Part shown: piece by piece, positions 11,463-22,896 of the stretch
Layout: each line of letters begins with the position of its first letter
Position numbering within the stretch: the stretch's first letter is position 1
NCBI RefSeq assembly: GCF_001659605.2
Contig: NC_035173.2
Location: 11,780,835-11,844,834, forward strand
DNA: 64,000 nucleotides
Reading direction: 5' to 3'
Source: Manihot esculenta
Taxonomy: Eukaryota > Streptophyta > Magnoliopsida > Malpighiales > Euphorbiaceae
The notes under the pieces: model-generated
The model's input: the letters and a program-made list of their open reading frames with translations, nothing else
Databases searched by the model: none
What the model was told of the DNA's origin: nothing
Program-made: the position numbers and the translations under genes

Positions 11463-11970
11463 TTTGGAAAGCTAGGTTTGAGCATTTCTGGAAGAAGCAG
11501 GTAGGGTAATAGTATCATTGCTAAAAATGAACTTTTGAGGTCAGTATTCATGTATAATTAAGTAGGGCTTTGAAAGATTGGTAACTATGTAATTGCATCT
11601 CCAATTTGACTTATGTTTTTTTAGCAAACTAGAATTAGATTTTTAAATGTTTCTGCTCCAAGGACCAGAGGCATGCATGGAACATGGGCATATTTGTGGG
11701 CTATGCAAATTTGGGGCCGAGTTTACCGAACACTATGACTCTGTGCACTCTCAAAGTTGGTATGTGTGTGTTTGATGGCCCTGGGTATATCTTTCTTCAA
11801 GGCTGATGACTACTTACAATGTATTTGCTGTTGGTAACGATATAACTTAAGGTGGGATGCAATTTTATAAGTGAACTGAAAATTATTCATGTTCAAATCA
11901 AGCAGAGAACTTAAAGAGTCAAAACTGAATTCAATCACAATTAATTTATTTATTCAAATAAATTAGAACG
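11463..11970. other. UFO 3' flank / untranslated region
   Basis: Moderately AT-rich sequence just after the stop, probably the 3' untranslated region for the first 100-400 bases. No strong AATAAA signal stands out. Confidence 0.4.
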
Positions 11971-12653
11971 TAATAAAAGATTATTTAGATTTTGTTGAGT
12001 CTAATTTTAATTAAATAATTTTAATTAATATAATTTGACTAATATTGATTAAAATGAAATAAGAGAAAAGATAATTGGAAGATATTGAATAAGAGAAAAG
12101 ATAATTAGAAGATATTGATTAAAATGAAATAAGATAAAAGATAATTAAAAAATATTGATTAAGATGAAATAAGAGAAAAGATAATTAGAATATTAAGACG
12201 CAATAAGAGAAAAAATAATTTGATGGATATTGATTAAGACGAAATAAGAGAAAATATATAGTTAGAAAGGCAAGACGAAATTAAATAAATAGTTAAAAAA
12301 TAAAAAATTATATTGATATTTTTTAAAAATGGGAAAGTGAATTTTTAAAATATTTAAAAAAAATAATTAAAATATAAAATTAATTTTTAAATAATAAAAT
12401 TATAAAAATATTTTTAAAAAAATTAAAAATAAAATTAATTTTTAAACGATAGAAATTTTCATATTAAATTTTATAATAATGGTTCTCGTCACACTTTTAA
12501 AATCTATCCATATTAAATTTTGTGATAATGGCTTTCGTCACATTTTTAAAAGTCGTACATTTTAAAATTTTTTTTAAAAAAATTATTATCGATAATAAAA
12601 ATTAAATTCGATTTAAATCTATCGTAAAATTTAAAAATAGTTGCTCCATGTTA
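11971..12653 (-). repeat. Decayed CRM-like LTR copy
   Basis: Starts TAATAAAAGATTATTTAGA, matching the reversed LTR end at 3531 (TGATAAAGGACTATTTAGA). It ends with a worn version of the ATCGTAAAAT...TTGCTCCATG segment seen at 3780-3812. In between, a unit like AATAAGAGAAAAGATAATT is repeated several times (about 12057-12260), expanding the LTR. Bases have drifted strongly to A/T, suggesting age and methylation-driven C loss. Confidence 0.65.
12057..12260. repeat. Tandem AATAAGAGAAAAGATAATT-type repeats
   Basis: At least five imperfect copies of a 40-60 bp unit containing GATATTGATTAAAATGAAATA and AAGAGAAAAGATAATT lie inside the decayed LTR. In the other LTR copies this sequence occurs once, so it expanded locally. 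Confidence 0.6.
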
Positions 12654-13850
12654 GAATGAGTTTATGATATATTCAAGTTGAGATTTTTGCTCCACTCATT
12701 ATCAAAAAAATTTTATAATACAACCTTTGATGGTTATATTATTGTCATTATTTTCAATCGCTCAACTTAAATATTTTGTGTCAACTTAGTAACTCAATTC
12801 TTTTTATACCATTAAGCTTTAAAGCTAACAATATCGGCTTTATTTAATTGGTCTTTTCAAACCTTGAAATTTAAAAATCAGGTTGAAATCATTAATTTGT
12901 TAACAACAACAAAAAGTTTAATTATTATTATAAAATAATTTAAGACCTACTCTCATTTTTTATCCCACTAAACTCGCAGCTCATTTGGCTTCTTGGCTTT
13001 GGCTCACACAATCATATAGCCAAAAAAAAAAAAAAAAAAGCACTTAGCAACTTTTTAAGTCTATTGCAACAAATGTATTTTAACATTATTTAATAAATAA
13101 TACTAAAATAATAAATAACAATAATATTAATATATTTAAACATCCAAAACCATGTAAAATAAAGCAATAATATATAACACTATAAATAATATCGAAACTT
13201 TATATAAAAAAAATTTAGAGTACCAAGATTTACGTATACCATTCGTTGCTTGCAAGATGTGCGAATTTAGTAATTTCAATACATTTTTTTTCAATCAAGT
13301 TCATTAAATATTTTAAAATTAAAATTAAAATTAAATTTTAATATGATTTTATATATTTTCAGTTTTAGTTAGTTTTAATATAATAAAATTTAAATTTAAA
13401 TGAAATAATTAAATATTTTTAATGAGATATTAATATTATTTATATTAAATTAATATATTTCACATTACGATTTTAAAATAATATTAAATATTCATAATAT
13501 TATATAATATTTTCATTTAAAATATATTATGATACTAAATAATCAAATATAGTAAAATTTTTTTATTATAATTTTCAAACTTTTAAAAGATGAAAAAAAA
13601 CTCTCAATAGAGTTTTCAAAAATTTTTTTTAATAAGAAATAAATTTAAAAAAATGAATTTTTATCAGATATATTGTAAAATTTTTTAAATTTTTTGTTTG
13701 TTTTACAGGAAAAATACATAATTTATCTGAATAGTATGTCATAGTTATTTTAATTTAATTTATTTTTAATTTTATTAAATTACATTTTATTAATATATAT
13801 AATTTAGTTAATGATTATATATATATACATATAGTTTGAAAGCAAAACTA
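12654..13850. other. Very AT-rich intergenic DNA
   Basis: No coding or structured element supported. There is an A run at about 13020-13039. Confidence 0.5.
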
Positions 13851-14690
13851 CTGATTGTATTAATAAAATTTCATCAAACAAAGAGTGATATCATCCAAAA
13901 CTGAGAGACGATTATACCTGATAGATTCTCTAGCCAAAGTATGAGCAGTTAGAGTAGTATTACAACGAACTCATCTGACAGAAATATCAATTTTAGAGTT
14001 TAACAAAGATTTACAATCATTCAAAATCAAACCCCTGCATAAGATAATTTGACAAAAATGCTCTTCAAGTGCCTGTCTAAACCCTTGCATAAGATAATTT
14101 GGCAAAGATACTCCTTCTTTCTCATCTCTCGAGCATAAATTATTAAAGTCTCCCGAACAAAGTCACGGAAGAGAGCTTCTACCAGATAAAGCTCGAATAA
14201 GGTTTCAAGACTGACGTCGTCATTACAATTCTGGAAATTCATAATAACTAGTAAACCTCCATTGAACATTACCTTCCGAAACAACCGAATTAATAAAATT
14301 TAAAGAAAAGCCAACCACAGACACAGACTCGTGACTCTTCCACATTAATGAAAGGCCTCCTCCCAATCCTTGTTTATTGACTGAGAAGCAACCATCAAAA
14401 TGTAAAAAACTATGAAAAAATTTCATACAAAAACTAAGAGCTTTTATTTCTATAAAAAATAAAATGTCCGACTTGTAACTAGGAATCAAATCCTTCAATG
14501 CAATAACTGTCTGAGGATTGCCGCCATAAATCTGCCAAAGAGGTCTGCATATTCTGAAAATTTATTGGATTGTATATGAGAAACATCCCCACCATACAGA
14601 AATCATAAGTGACAATTGGAATATCTCTGGAGCTCTTAATAGGAACAATAATATCTTATTCTTCATCGATAGTCAATTGACGTAGATCGT
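13850..14690 (-). mobile_element. Internally deleted LINE (L1-type non-LTR retrotransposon)
   Basis: On the minus strand, the stretch near 14530-14223 translates as the N-terminal endonuclease of plant LINE ORF2 (NPQTVIALKDLIPSYKSDI, then a GLGGGLSLMWK block and WRFTSYYEFPE). About 150 bp further on (14080-13870) the sequence is the end of the LINE RNase H domain (DCKSLLNS, then AHTLARES). Reverse transcriptase, the zinc-binding region and most of RNase H are missing, so the middle of the element (some 3 kb in a full LINE) is deleted. A 26-bp direct repeat (ACCC.TGCATAAGATAATTTG at 14031-14056 and 14083-14108) lies close to the joint and may have guided the deletion. Not functional. Confidence 0.7.
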
Positions 14691-14797
14691 CTTCCATGAG
14701 GAAAGGAAAAGAAGAAGTTAGGTTTAAGAAAGAGAAAAAGGCGAGAGTATCGAGTCACAAAGAGACCATAAAGAGAAACTTTCTAAATGATAGTTTT

Positions 14798-14800
<3 letters not shown>

Positions 14801-14862
<62 letters not shown>
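14801..14862. repeat. (AT)n microsatellite, about 31 units
   Basis: Pure AT dinucleotide run of about 62 bp; likely polymorphic. It sits between two LINE fragments of the same orientation. Confidence 0.95.
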
Positions 14863-14866
<4 letters not shown>

Positions 14867-14899
14867 TGTATACGCACATATATATAATATTAACATGCT

Positions 14900-17109
14900 A
14901 AGAAAAAAATTTGGAGAACCTCAAAGTACAAGATAAAGAGCAAAAGAAACCCTAAGACAGAAGAACCAAAACATATAGATAAAACAACTAGGAGGTTACA
15001 ACTATGCCACAAAAACATCCTTTCTAAATACACCTTGATTAGCTAAAGCATCTGTTGTCTAGTTAACTTTTCTAGAAAAAAGTTCAACGCAGACAATTGG
15101 CAAAGTCTTAATAAAATTGCCTATAGAATTGAGAACAGAAGATAACCACTAAGGATACTTGTCTTGAGATAAAACTCAAGACACAACAATAAGAGAAACG
15201 AATTCTAGCATTATTCCCGACTTTAAGAACCAAAATCTAGGTTTTGATATTAAGAGACAAAGAGCTTTTTCAATTGCTAAGATTTTTGCTACATTTGAGT
15301 CTTCCCAACCTATATGGTAGAAAAAAACACAAAGAAAAAAACCATTTAAATTTAGGAGCACCCCACCAATAGCAGCAGGTCCCAATTTGCTTTTGGATGA
15401 ACCATCCACATTCCATTTTAAACAAAATGATACAAGACATTCTTAGAGCAAAAATATTTAAAAAAAAGAGTAGAATTTACCCAACCTTTAATACCAATGA
15501 AAGAGATAAGAAGATTCAAACTTGTATAAGGAAACCCAAGATCCAAAACCTTCAATCAAACTGACACTAGATGGAGAATCAAGGAGCAGAGATCATCCAG
15601 GAGTATGAATTTATCATCAAAGATTTTTTCATTTCTTGAAAGCCATAAAGACCAAAGGATATCATAGGCAAGCGCGATTCAAAATTTCGATTGAAATATT
15701 CCACATGCTAAAGACTTCCATTCAAAGTGAAGCATAGAGACAGAGTTTGGCGTACAAAAATGGACACCCTACTACTTTAGAACCCATGACCAAAATAACC
15801 AAGAAAACCAACAATGCATAAACAAATGCGCAACTGTCTCATAAAAGAGCCCACATCTCGCGCAATGATTTTGGGAAGTTGGTATTATGCCCAAGTGGGA
15901 CAACCAGAATTTTGTATACAACTTATTATGATTGATGAGCCAAATAAGGGTCTCCACTTTGGGAGAGAGCTATGCCAAGCCAAACAAAAGGCATACTTGA
16001 AAATACAAAGAAGATGAAGAGATTCAGCACTTATATAGAGAGTTGACAGAGAAAAAAGAACATTTTTATCAGGTTCCCATACGAGTCAATCACCTTCGAA
16101 ACTGCTTAGTTTAATAGCATTAAAAGCAACCAACGTTTGTGTAAGAAGTAAGGGTTCCCATTCAAACAAATTCCTTCTCCAAAAGAGCTTCCACACCTAT
16201 GATCCATTTTTCAAACTCCAAATTATGAGACACAAGCATTCTGATCCGTTAATAAATTGAAAAGTCGACTAATGAAAAATTTTCGAGGCACATTCCCTAT
16301 CAACAATTGAGATTTCTTTCTACTGCCTTCTAAATCTCTAACATTCCAAGACAAAAAATCGACATAGAGAAAAGAAAAGGGAGAAGAAATAGCACCTTAA
16401 GAGAAAAATCACACACCATAGACCCACTGAGTAGAGACTTGATTTTGATAGTTACACAACCAAAAATCTATTGTAATATGTCCCGCAAGATCTTTGATGA
16501 GCAGGTTTTTTTCCCCTTAAAAAATAATGCCTAGATTTTTGCCCAATTCAATTGTTCTCGCTGCTTCAGTGACCAGTGAGAAGGAAAAGCGATTTCTATT
16601 TGAACTAAAATGAGCCTTATTGCTTTTTTTAATATCAATGTCAATTGCTAAAAAGGTTTATTTGAAATCCCTTTTTTTCCCTGACCAAATTTTAGGATTA
16701 AAATTCATTAATATCCACAATGGACCGAGACTTCTTTCTTTGATTCAGAATTCGATTGCTGAAAAGCTTTTTGGTTGAGACAAACAAATAGAACATCGGG
16801 AGTCAACTATAATACCTTGAGTCGCTAAATTATCCAAAACAGGCAAAGTATTATGGAGGCAATACTAAAGAAAAATTTTCAACTCAGGCATAACCTGAAG
16901 AGACCAAACAGACTTTCACACTCCTCAAAGAATAGAAACTGAAGAAGAAGTTTGGCATGTTGTATCTTTTCACATCATTTTGCAAATCGGAAACTTATAA
17001 TTAGAACGTACTGTATATTGACCATTCTTTGTAAAATGCCAAATTCAAGAATCTGGAGTACCAAGAGGTGCCACTAATATTAAGAGAATAGAGAAAGCAT
17101 GTCGAGAGT
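14900..17109 (-). mobile_element. Nest of truncated LINE fragments (minus strand)
   Basis: Minus-strand translation gives several LINE ORF2 pieces. A zinc-binding reverse-transcriptase-associated region at 15957-15772 (KLYTKFWLSHLGI, then CARCGLFYETVAHLFMHC) is followed by RNase H at 15409-15176 (DGSSKSKLGPAAIGGVL, then DSNVAKILAIEKAL). RNase H then runs to a C-terminal TDALANQGVFR near 15040. Near 16370-16330 an endonuclease start (FLSWNVR) is joined almost directly to late ORF2 sequence, so this copy too lost its middle. A second zinc-binding-region piece (FTKNGQYTVRS) at about 17040-16990 lies upstream and continues beyond the copia insertion. All pieces are frameshifted and stop-ridden. 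Exact borders and the number of original copies (at least two here) are inferences. Confidence 0.65.
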
Positions 17110-17114
17110 CAAAC

Positions 17115-17384
17115 TCTTGAGATTATAGGAAGAAAACTGTTTTTATTTTCTTACCTCTTGTGTAGTAAGTTACAGAGTTTATATAGTACATGATATGAAC
17201 AATTAGACCTTTGATTGAGCTCTCAATTATGTCCTAGAATCGTGCTATGCTAAATATGGTAAGATTTGATCACTGACTGATTTACAATCATGACAGAGGA
17301 TCACTGATTGATTTACAATCATGGCAGAGGATTCTTTCCAACAACTGATTGATTTACAATCATGGCAGAGGATTCTTTCCAACA
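17115..17384 (-). repeat. Copia 3' LTR
   Basis: 270 bp. On the minus strand it begins TGTTGGAAAG and ends TCTCAAGA. Internally it holds three copies of a CTGATTGATTTACAATCATG-like unit (17270-17370). Confidence 0.92.
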
Positions 17385-17395
17385 CTCCCCCTCAA
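17385..17395 (-). promoter_or_regulatory. Copia polypurine tract
   Basis: On the minus strand TTGAGGGGGAG lies immediately before the 3' LTR; it overlaps the pol stop codon (17392-17394). It is the expected plus-strand priming site. Confidence 0.8.
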
Positions 17396-20300
17396 GTTGG
17401 TTCATGTGGATCTAGCATACCCAACTTGCCCAAAACCTCATGGAATATTCGTCCAGCTACTGCTTTGGTTAGGATGTCCGCCCATTGATCCTCTGATCGA
17501 ACAAATGGTAAAGATATCAGACCACTGTCCAACTTTTCTTTGATGAAATGTCGGTCTATTTCAACATGTTTTGTTCGATCATGCTGAACTGGATTTTCAG
17601 AAATGCTTATTGCCGCCTTGTTGTCACAACGGAGTTCAGCTGCATCCTTTGATGGGAATCCAAGCTCAAACATCAACTTTCTGATCCATAGGAGTTCTGC
17701 CAGTCCTTTTGCTATTCCCCTGAATTCTGCTTCAGCACTTGACAGTGCCACCACCTTCTGTTTCTTACTTTTCCACGTTACCAAATTTCCTCCGACAAAG
17801 GTAAAGTATCCTGAAATAGATCGTCTATCAGAGAGATCTCCTGCCCAACTTGCGTCCGTATATCCACTGATACTGAAATGACCATTCTTTTTGAACAACA
17901 TGCCCATCCCAACTGTTCCTTTCAAATATCGAACGATTCTTAATGCTGCCTCCATATGGTCTTGTTTTGGATCATGCATGAACTGACTTACCAAACTCAC
18001 AGCATATGCCACGTCTGGTCTGGTGTGTGATAAATAAATCAATTTTCCTACCAGTCTCTGGTACCTGCCCCTGTCTGTGGGTCCTTCTTTTGAGTCCTTG
18101 CTCAACTCGTGATTGACCATTACCGGAGTATCGACTGGTTTGCAATCTATCATTCCTGTTTCAGTTAACAGATCAAGAATGTACTTTCTCTGTGATATTA
18201 GAATTCCCTGGTTTGATCTGAGAACTTCGATTCCAAGAAAATATTTTAGCATCCCCAGGTCTTTCATCTCAAATTCTTGGAATAAGTTATCCCTCAGTTG
18301 TTTGATTTCGTCCACATCATCTCCAGTTATAATCATGTCATCCACGTATATAATCAAACACGTGATCTTCCTTCCTTGCCTCTTCAAGAATAGAGTGTGA
18401 TCGGAGTTACTCTGTCGATATCCATTTTTCTTCATTGCTTGAGTAAATCTCCCAAACCATGCTCTGGGTGACTGTTTCAACCCATACAAGGCTCGCCTCA
18501 ATCGACACACTTCTCCCCTTCTATATCCACTCATGAACCCTGGTGGAGCATCCATGTATACTTCCTCCTCCAGATCACCATGTAAGAAAGCATTTTTCAC
18601 ATCAAATTGGTGAAGTGGCCAGTCTAGGTTTGCAGCTAGAGAGAATAGGACCCGTATTGTATCAATTTTTGCTACTGGAGAGAATGTTTCAGAATAGTCA
18701 ACTCCATAAGTCTGAGTATATCCTTTTGCTACAAGTCTAGCTTTATATCTGTCCACTGTTCCGTCTGACTTATACTTTATGGTAAACACCCATTTGCATC
18801 CCACTGGTCGTTTTCCCTTGGGTAGCCAGCATTTTTCCCAGGTCTTGTTTTTCTCCAGGGTATCCATCTCGGTCTCCATCGCCTCAACCCATCTTTTGTC
18901 CTTCTGGGCCTCTGTGGCATCCTTTGGTATCCATTCTAAGCAAATGTTTTTCTGTAGGTTGACCAACTGAGGTGATAGTCTTTCTCCTCTGGTAACATTT
19001 GCCACAGGGTATCTGGACCTGGCTGCCTCGAATTCTGGATCATATCTCCTGGGTGGAATTCCTCTATTATTCCGAGGGGGTAGGACATATTGGCCTGTTT
19101 CAGAAACCTCAAGGGAAATGGGTTCAGTAGTAAGGTTATTAGAACCATGGGAAAGTTCAGATTCACATACCTCAGTTGTGTGTTCCTCAGGATATTCTAC
19201 GGTGTCAGGTTCTAGTTGTGACGTTGAGACCGAGGACTGTACTAGATGGTCAGTGTCTCCCAGTTCTGGTGTAGACTCAGGAAGAGAAGAATGATCAAGT
19301 TCTGGCCCCTCCTGACTAAGCCAATTTGGCAGTGGTGGTGATTGTGCCGTTGTCTCCCCCTCACTGCTAGTTGGCGAGGGAAAAAAATATTCCTCTTCCA
19401 GAAAAGTGCAGTCCATGGTAGTGAAGAGCCGTTTAGAGATTGGGTCAAAACACCGATAGCCCTTTTTATGGACACCATAACCAAAGAAAACACACTTAAG
19501 AGCACATGGATCAAGTTTAGTACGGTGTGTTTTAGGAATGTGAACATAAACTGTACAGCCAAAGATTTTAGGTGGAAGGTTGAGAAAGGAAGGGATGGTG
19601 TGATGAGAGGACAAGGTATGCAAGGGAGATTGGAAATTAAGGACGCGAGACGGAAGTCGATTGATGAGGTAAATGGATGTGGCAACTGCTTCAGACCAAA
19701 ACTTAGGAGGAACTTGGGCTTCAAACAATAGGGCTCGGGCAGTCTCAAGGATATGTCGATTTTTCCTTTCAGCAACCCCATTTTGCTGTGGTGTATAAGG
19801 ACAAGTAGTTTGGTGAAGGATCCCATTATCCCGGAAAAAGGTTTGGAGATGGTTATTGACAAATTCCCCCCCATTGTCAGATCGGAGGACTTGAATGGTC
19901 TTGTGAAATTGGGTTTTAATCATGCGGAAAAAATCACAGAATTTCTCAGCCACTTCACCTTTTTGTCTTAACAGGTAAACTCAAGTAACACGAGTGCAAT
20001 CATCAATAAAAGTCACAAAGTATCTATAATCAGGGGAGACAGTTTCCGGGGCAGGCCCCATACATCAGAGTGTATTATTGAGAAGGGAGTATCAGATTTA
20101 TTTGTGGATATATGATAAGTACTCTTATGACTCTTAGCAAGCACACATGAAGAACAAACTGGAATGTCAATGGATTTAAACTCAGAAAACAAAGTACGAA
20201 GATAATCACTTGAGGGATGGCCGTAGCGCCGGTGCCAGAGCCATAACTGTCGGGTTGAGGACCCTTGAGCTAAATGAGCTGACCCAGTACTTGAGATCTC

Positions 20301-21023
20301 CTCCACATAGTACAGTCCATCTTTCTCAGTACCACGGCCCAGTACCGTGCCCGTATGAATATCCTGCAAAACACAAAAATGAGGATACATGAGTACTCTG
20401 CAATTTAACTGTTTGGTGATCTGACTGACAGAGAGTAATTTGCAAGATAAGGAAGGTACATAGAGGCTGTTGGAGACATTTAAAGTGGGGGTTATAGAAA
20501 CGGTACCACCACCGATGACCGGGAAAGAGCCACCGGTAGCGTTTAGAATATTGGATTTTGAGGGTGGGGCTGACACAACAAAATCTGAAGAATCATTAGT
20601 CATAGTGTCTGTGGCTCCTGAATCAAATATCCACCCACTAGTATTTTGTACCTTGTTAGAATTAAAACAAGCAGAGGCACATTTAGATTTATTTAAAGAG
20701 ACAGGGGTAGAAAGGTCATTTGCCCTCCTTTCTAACCCTAAAATACCTCCTTTCCGATCATAAGGGACACCCGTGCCTCCTCCTTTCGCGGCTCCTTGTA
20801 GTGCCGTGATAAACATCTCCATCATCTTTGCCCATACAACATAATTGGAATCATTCAATTTTATGTCGGACGGTGGCTGTGCTGAATTAAGAGTGAATTG
20901 GTTCACTGATTTCTGATTTCCATCTTGGCTATTCTGAATTAACTGGAATAGTTTTTGTGACAGGTCTGCTATTGGATCAATTATTGCCTGGGATTGGTCA
21001 ACCGGGCTGGAGAGGTCGGCCAT
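17392..21023 (-). pseudogene. Copia gag-pol polyprotein, broken
   Basis: The frame starts at ATG 21023. Only about 75 residues of gag remain (LNDSNYVVWAKMMEMFI) before the sequence jumps to protease (WIFDSGATDTM, active D-S-G): most of gag including the CCHC knuckle is missing without loss of frame. The pre-integrase LWHRRYGHPS and CSSCVLAKSHKS zinc region follow. A 1-bp loss in a G run near 20056-20060 shifts the frame to a stop at 20013, and a TGA at 19983-19981 lies in the correct frame where TGG is expected. From 19953 the rest is open to 17392: integrase core (LRSDNGGEFVN, PQQNGVAERKNR), RT with the YVDDMIITG catalytic box, and RNase H (GYTDASWAGD, SSAEAEF, EIDRHFIKEKL). Two lesions plus the gag loss make it non-autonomous. 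Confidence 0.9.
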
Positions 21024-21107
21024 TGTTGTTTCGGTGAGAGAAAGAAGTTGGGAAGGGTATCTGGTAAAGGATTATTGCAGGATGGCTATATTTTTAGACC
21101 GAAACCT

Positions 21108-21119
21108 GCTCTGATACCA
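21108..21119 (-). promoter_or_regulatory. Copia primer-binding site (tRNA-Met)
   Basis: Minus-strand TGGTATCAGAGC directly adjoins the 5' LTR end at 21120; complementary to the 3' end of plant initiator tRNA-Met. Confidence 0.9.
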
Positions 21120-21389
21120 TCTTGAGATTATAGGAAGAAAACTGTTTTTATTTTCTTACCTCTTGTGTAGTAAGTTACAGAGTTTATATAGTACATGATA
21201 TGAACAATTAGACCTTTGATTGAGCCCTCAATTATGTCCTAGAATCGTGCTATGCTAAATATGGTAAGATTTGATCACTGACTGATTTACAATCATGACA
21301 GAGGATCACTGATTGATTTACAATCATGGCAGATGATTCTTTCCAACAACTGATTGATTTACAATTATGGCAGAGGATTCTTTCCAACA
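21120..21389 (-). repeat. Copia 5' LTR
   Basis: 270 bp copy of 17115-17384. Three substitutions by eye (GAGCTC/GAGCCC, CAGAGG/CAGATG, AATCAT/AATTAT). Confidence 0.92.
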
Positions 21390-21394
21390 CAAAC

Positions 21395-21720
21395 AACCGA
21401 TAGGACAATTGCTAGGCTTGGGAACAAAAAAAATTTGTCGCTTGAGACACCCATGGATCGGACTAAATATTAATATTCCGACCATCTTCAATATACATAT
21501 GAATACCTTCATGAAGCACATCTCTATCTGCCAACAAGTTTTGCCAAATCTGAGTTTGTCAAAAAAAAAAGGAGAAAAATAGATACCCTTTAAACGTCGT
21601 GTCCATAAGTTGTAAGAATTTTGAATGAGCAGCCAACATATTTTACTAAATAAGCAATATTAAATTTGACAAGATCTTGAAATTCTAAATCACCCAAAAT
21701 TTTAAAATATAAGACTTTTG
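21395..21720 (-). other. Continuation of interrupted LINE fragment, then AT-rich DNA
   Basis: Directly beyond the copia target duplication the minus strand reads a PKPSNCPIG-like coding stretch. This joins in sense to the LINE fragment on the other side of the copia insertion (FTKNGQYTVRS near 17040). Beyond about 21600 nothing is recognisable. Confidence 0.4.
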
Positions 21721-22440
21721 CTAACTAACTCTCTTAGCTTGCGATAAAATTTTTTATTTTGATTTGTTGATTGAGTTTTAAAATCAAGAGAACTTATGTC
21801 ACTTTTCATTTTTTTCTTTTCTAAAACTTGTGCCACGTGACTTGTTATATTTTTAATGTTTCATCTTATTTAAATAGTCAAGATTATTATATTTTATTTC
21901 ACTTAATAATGGTGGTCTTCAAGTTGATTGTTTGATTTGATTTATTGATCATGATTTAATTTGATTTTTTTATTAAATTTTTATTAAAATTTATTTTATA
22001 AATAAAATTTAGACTCGTAAAAAAATATATATAAATATTTATTTATTCTCATTTAATTTATAAATGAAAAACATTATAAGATATTATTGAGCATTAGGGG
22101 TGTACAATCATATATATGAAAATTCAATTGAATCGTTTTAATTGGAAAAAAAGTTAGAAAAATTAAATTAAATCGATTTTTCACTTAAACCGATTTGCTC
22201 ACATCCTAATGAGTACAGACACTGAAAGGCTCCACCCACTTTATGATCCGATTGCAAAATATCTCCGAAATTCAAGCTTATCCACTTTAAAGTTGAGAAA
22301 TTATAAAGCAAGCATAGACGGAGCCGAAAGGAACGGCAGAAATCGGGAGGGAATGCGAGACCCACCGTATCCCTCATTCCTTCCAATTTCCACATCCAAC
22401 CACGTAAGAGAATCGGAATCGCTTTACTCTTCTCTTGCCA
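21721..22440. other. AT-rich intergenic DNA with a common dispersed-repeat fragment
   Basis: Mostly featureless. At 22090-22200 it has the AGGGGTGTACAATC ... AATTGAATCG ... TTAAACCGATTT pattern of a short dispersed repeat; a related stretch lies at about 63040-63560. No coding sequence. Confidence 0.4.
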
Positions 22441-22445
22441 CGCCA

Positions 22446-22457
22446 GTGACACGTCAC
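22446..22457. promoter_or_regulatory. ACGT-core palindromic element upstream of BBX gene
   Basis: GTGACACGTCAC combines inverted GTGAC arms with a CACGTC core, a possible bZIP/HY5-type site. It lies about 440 bp before the B-box gene ATG in a locally GC-richer stretch (22310-22640) that looks like a promoter region. Functional meaning is an inference. Confidence 0.35.
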
Positions 22458-22896
22458 CGCCTTGCCCCACCAAAATACCCAAGAAAAATTCGAAATTCAA
22501 AACAATAATAAATATCTTCTGCTCAAACCCAGGAAAACAAATCAAATAAGAGCGGCTGTGGAACCACAGAACCCACTGCTCCTTAACGCCCCAACACCTG
22601 GCACTCCGCCACACCACAACCTTCGCTCCATTGGTCTTATTACACGAAACCTCAGGCTCCATCTTTCTTTTTAATGACTATTTTACCCTCATCACCTTTT
22701 TATTTTGTTGAGCCTCAGGCTGGTCAATTCGTAATACGAGGTAGATAACACGTAAATATTCAATTTCTTAAGTTGCTTCTCTGCGCTCCCACGAAATTCC
22801 GACACAGTGAAAGGAGGAGAATAGAAAATATTAAGAATAAGATAAAGATAATTCTAATTTTAATTCAAGTAACATAGAACTCAGAAGGCGAGAAAA

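Larger units (their letters stand above)
17115..21389 (-). mobile_element. Complete Ty1/copia LTR retrotransposon, disabled
   Basis: The element is flanked by a perfect 5-bp target duplication CAAAC (17110-17114 and 21390-21394). Two 270-bp LTRs (17115-17384, 21120-21389) differ at three positions by eye. On the minus strand the primer-binding site TGGTATCAGAGC (complement of initiator tRNA-Met) abuts the 5' LTR at 21119-21108, and a polypurine tract ends at 17385. The domain order protease - integrase - RT - RNase H is that of Ty1/copia. It is inserted into a LINE fragment: LINE-like coding continues across both flanks. The pol is closest to RE1-type plant copia elements; the short LTRs suggest the Ale group, an uncertain assignment. 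Confidence 0.92.
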
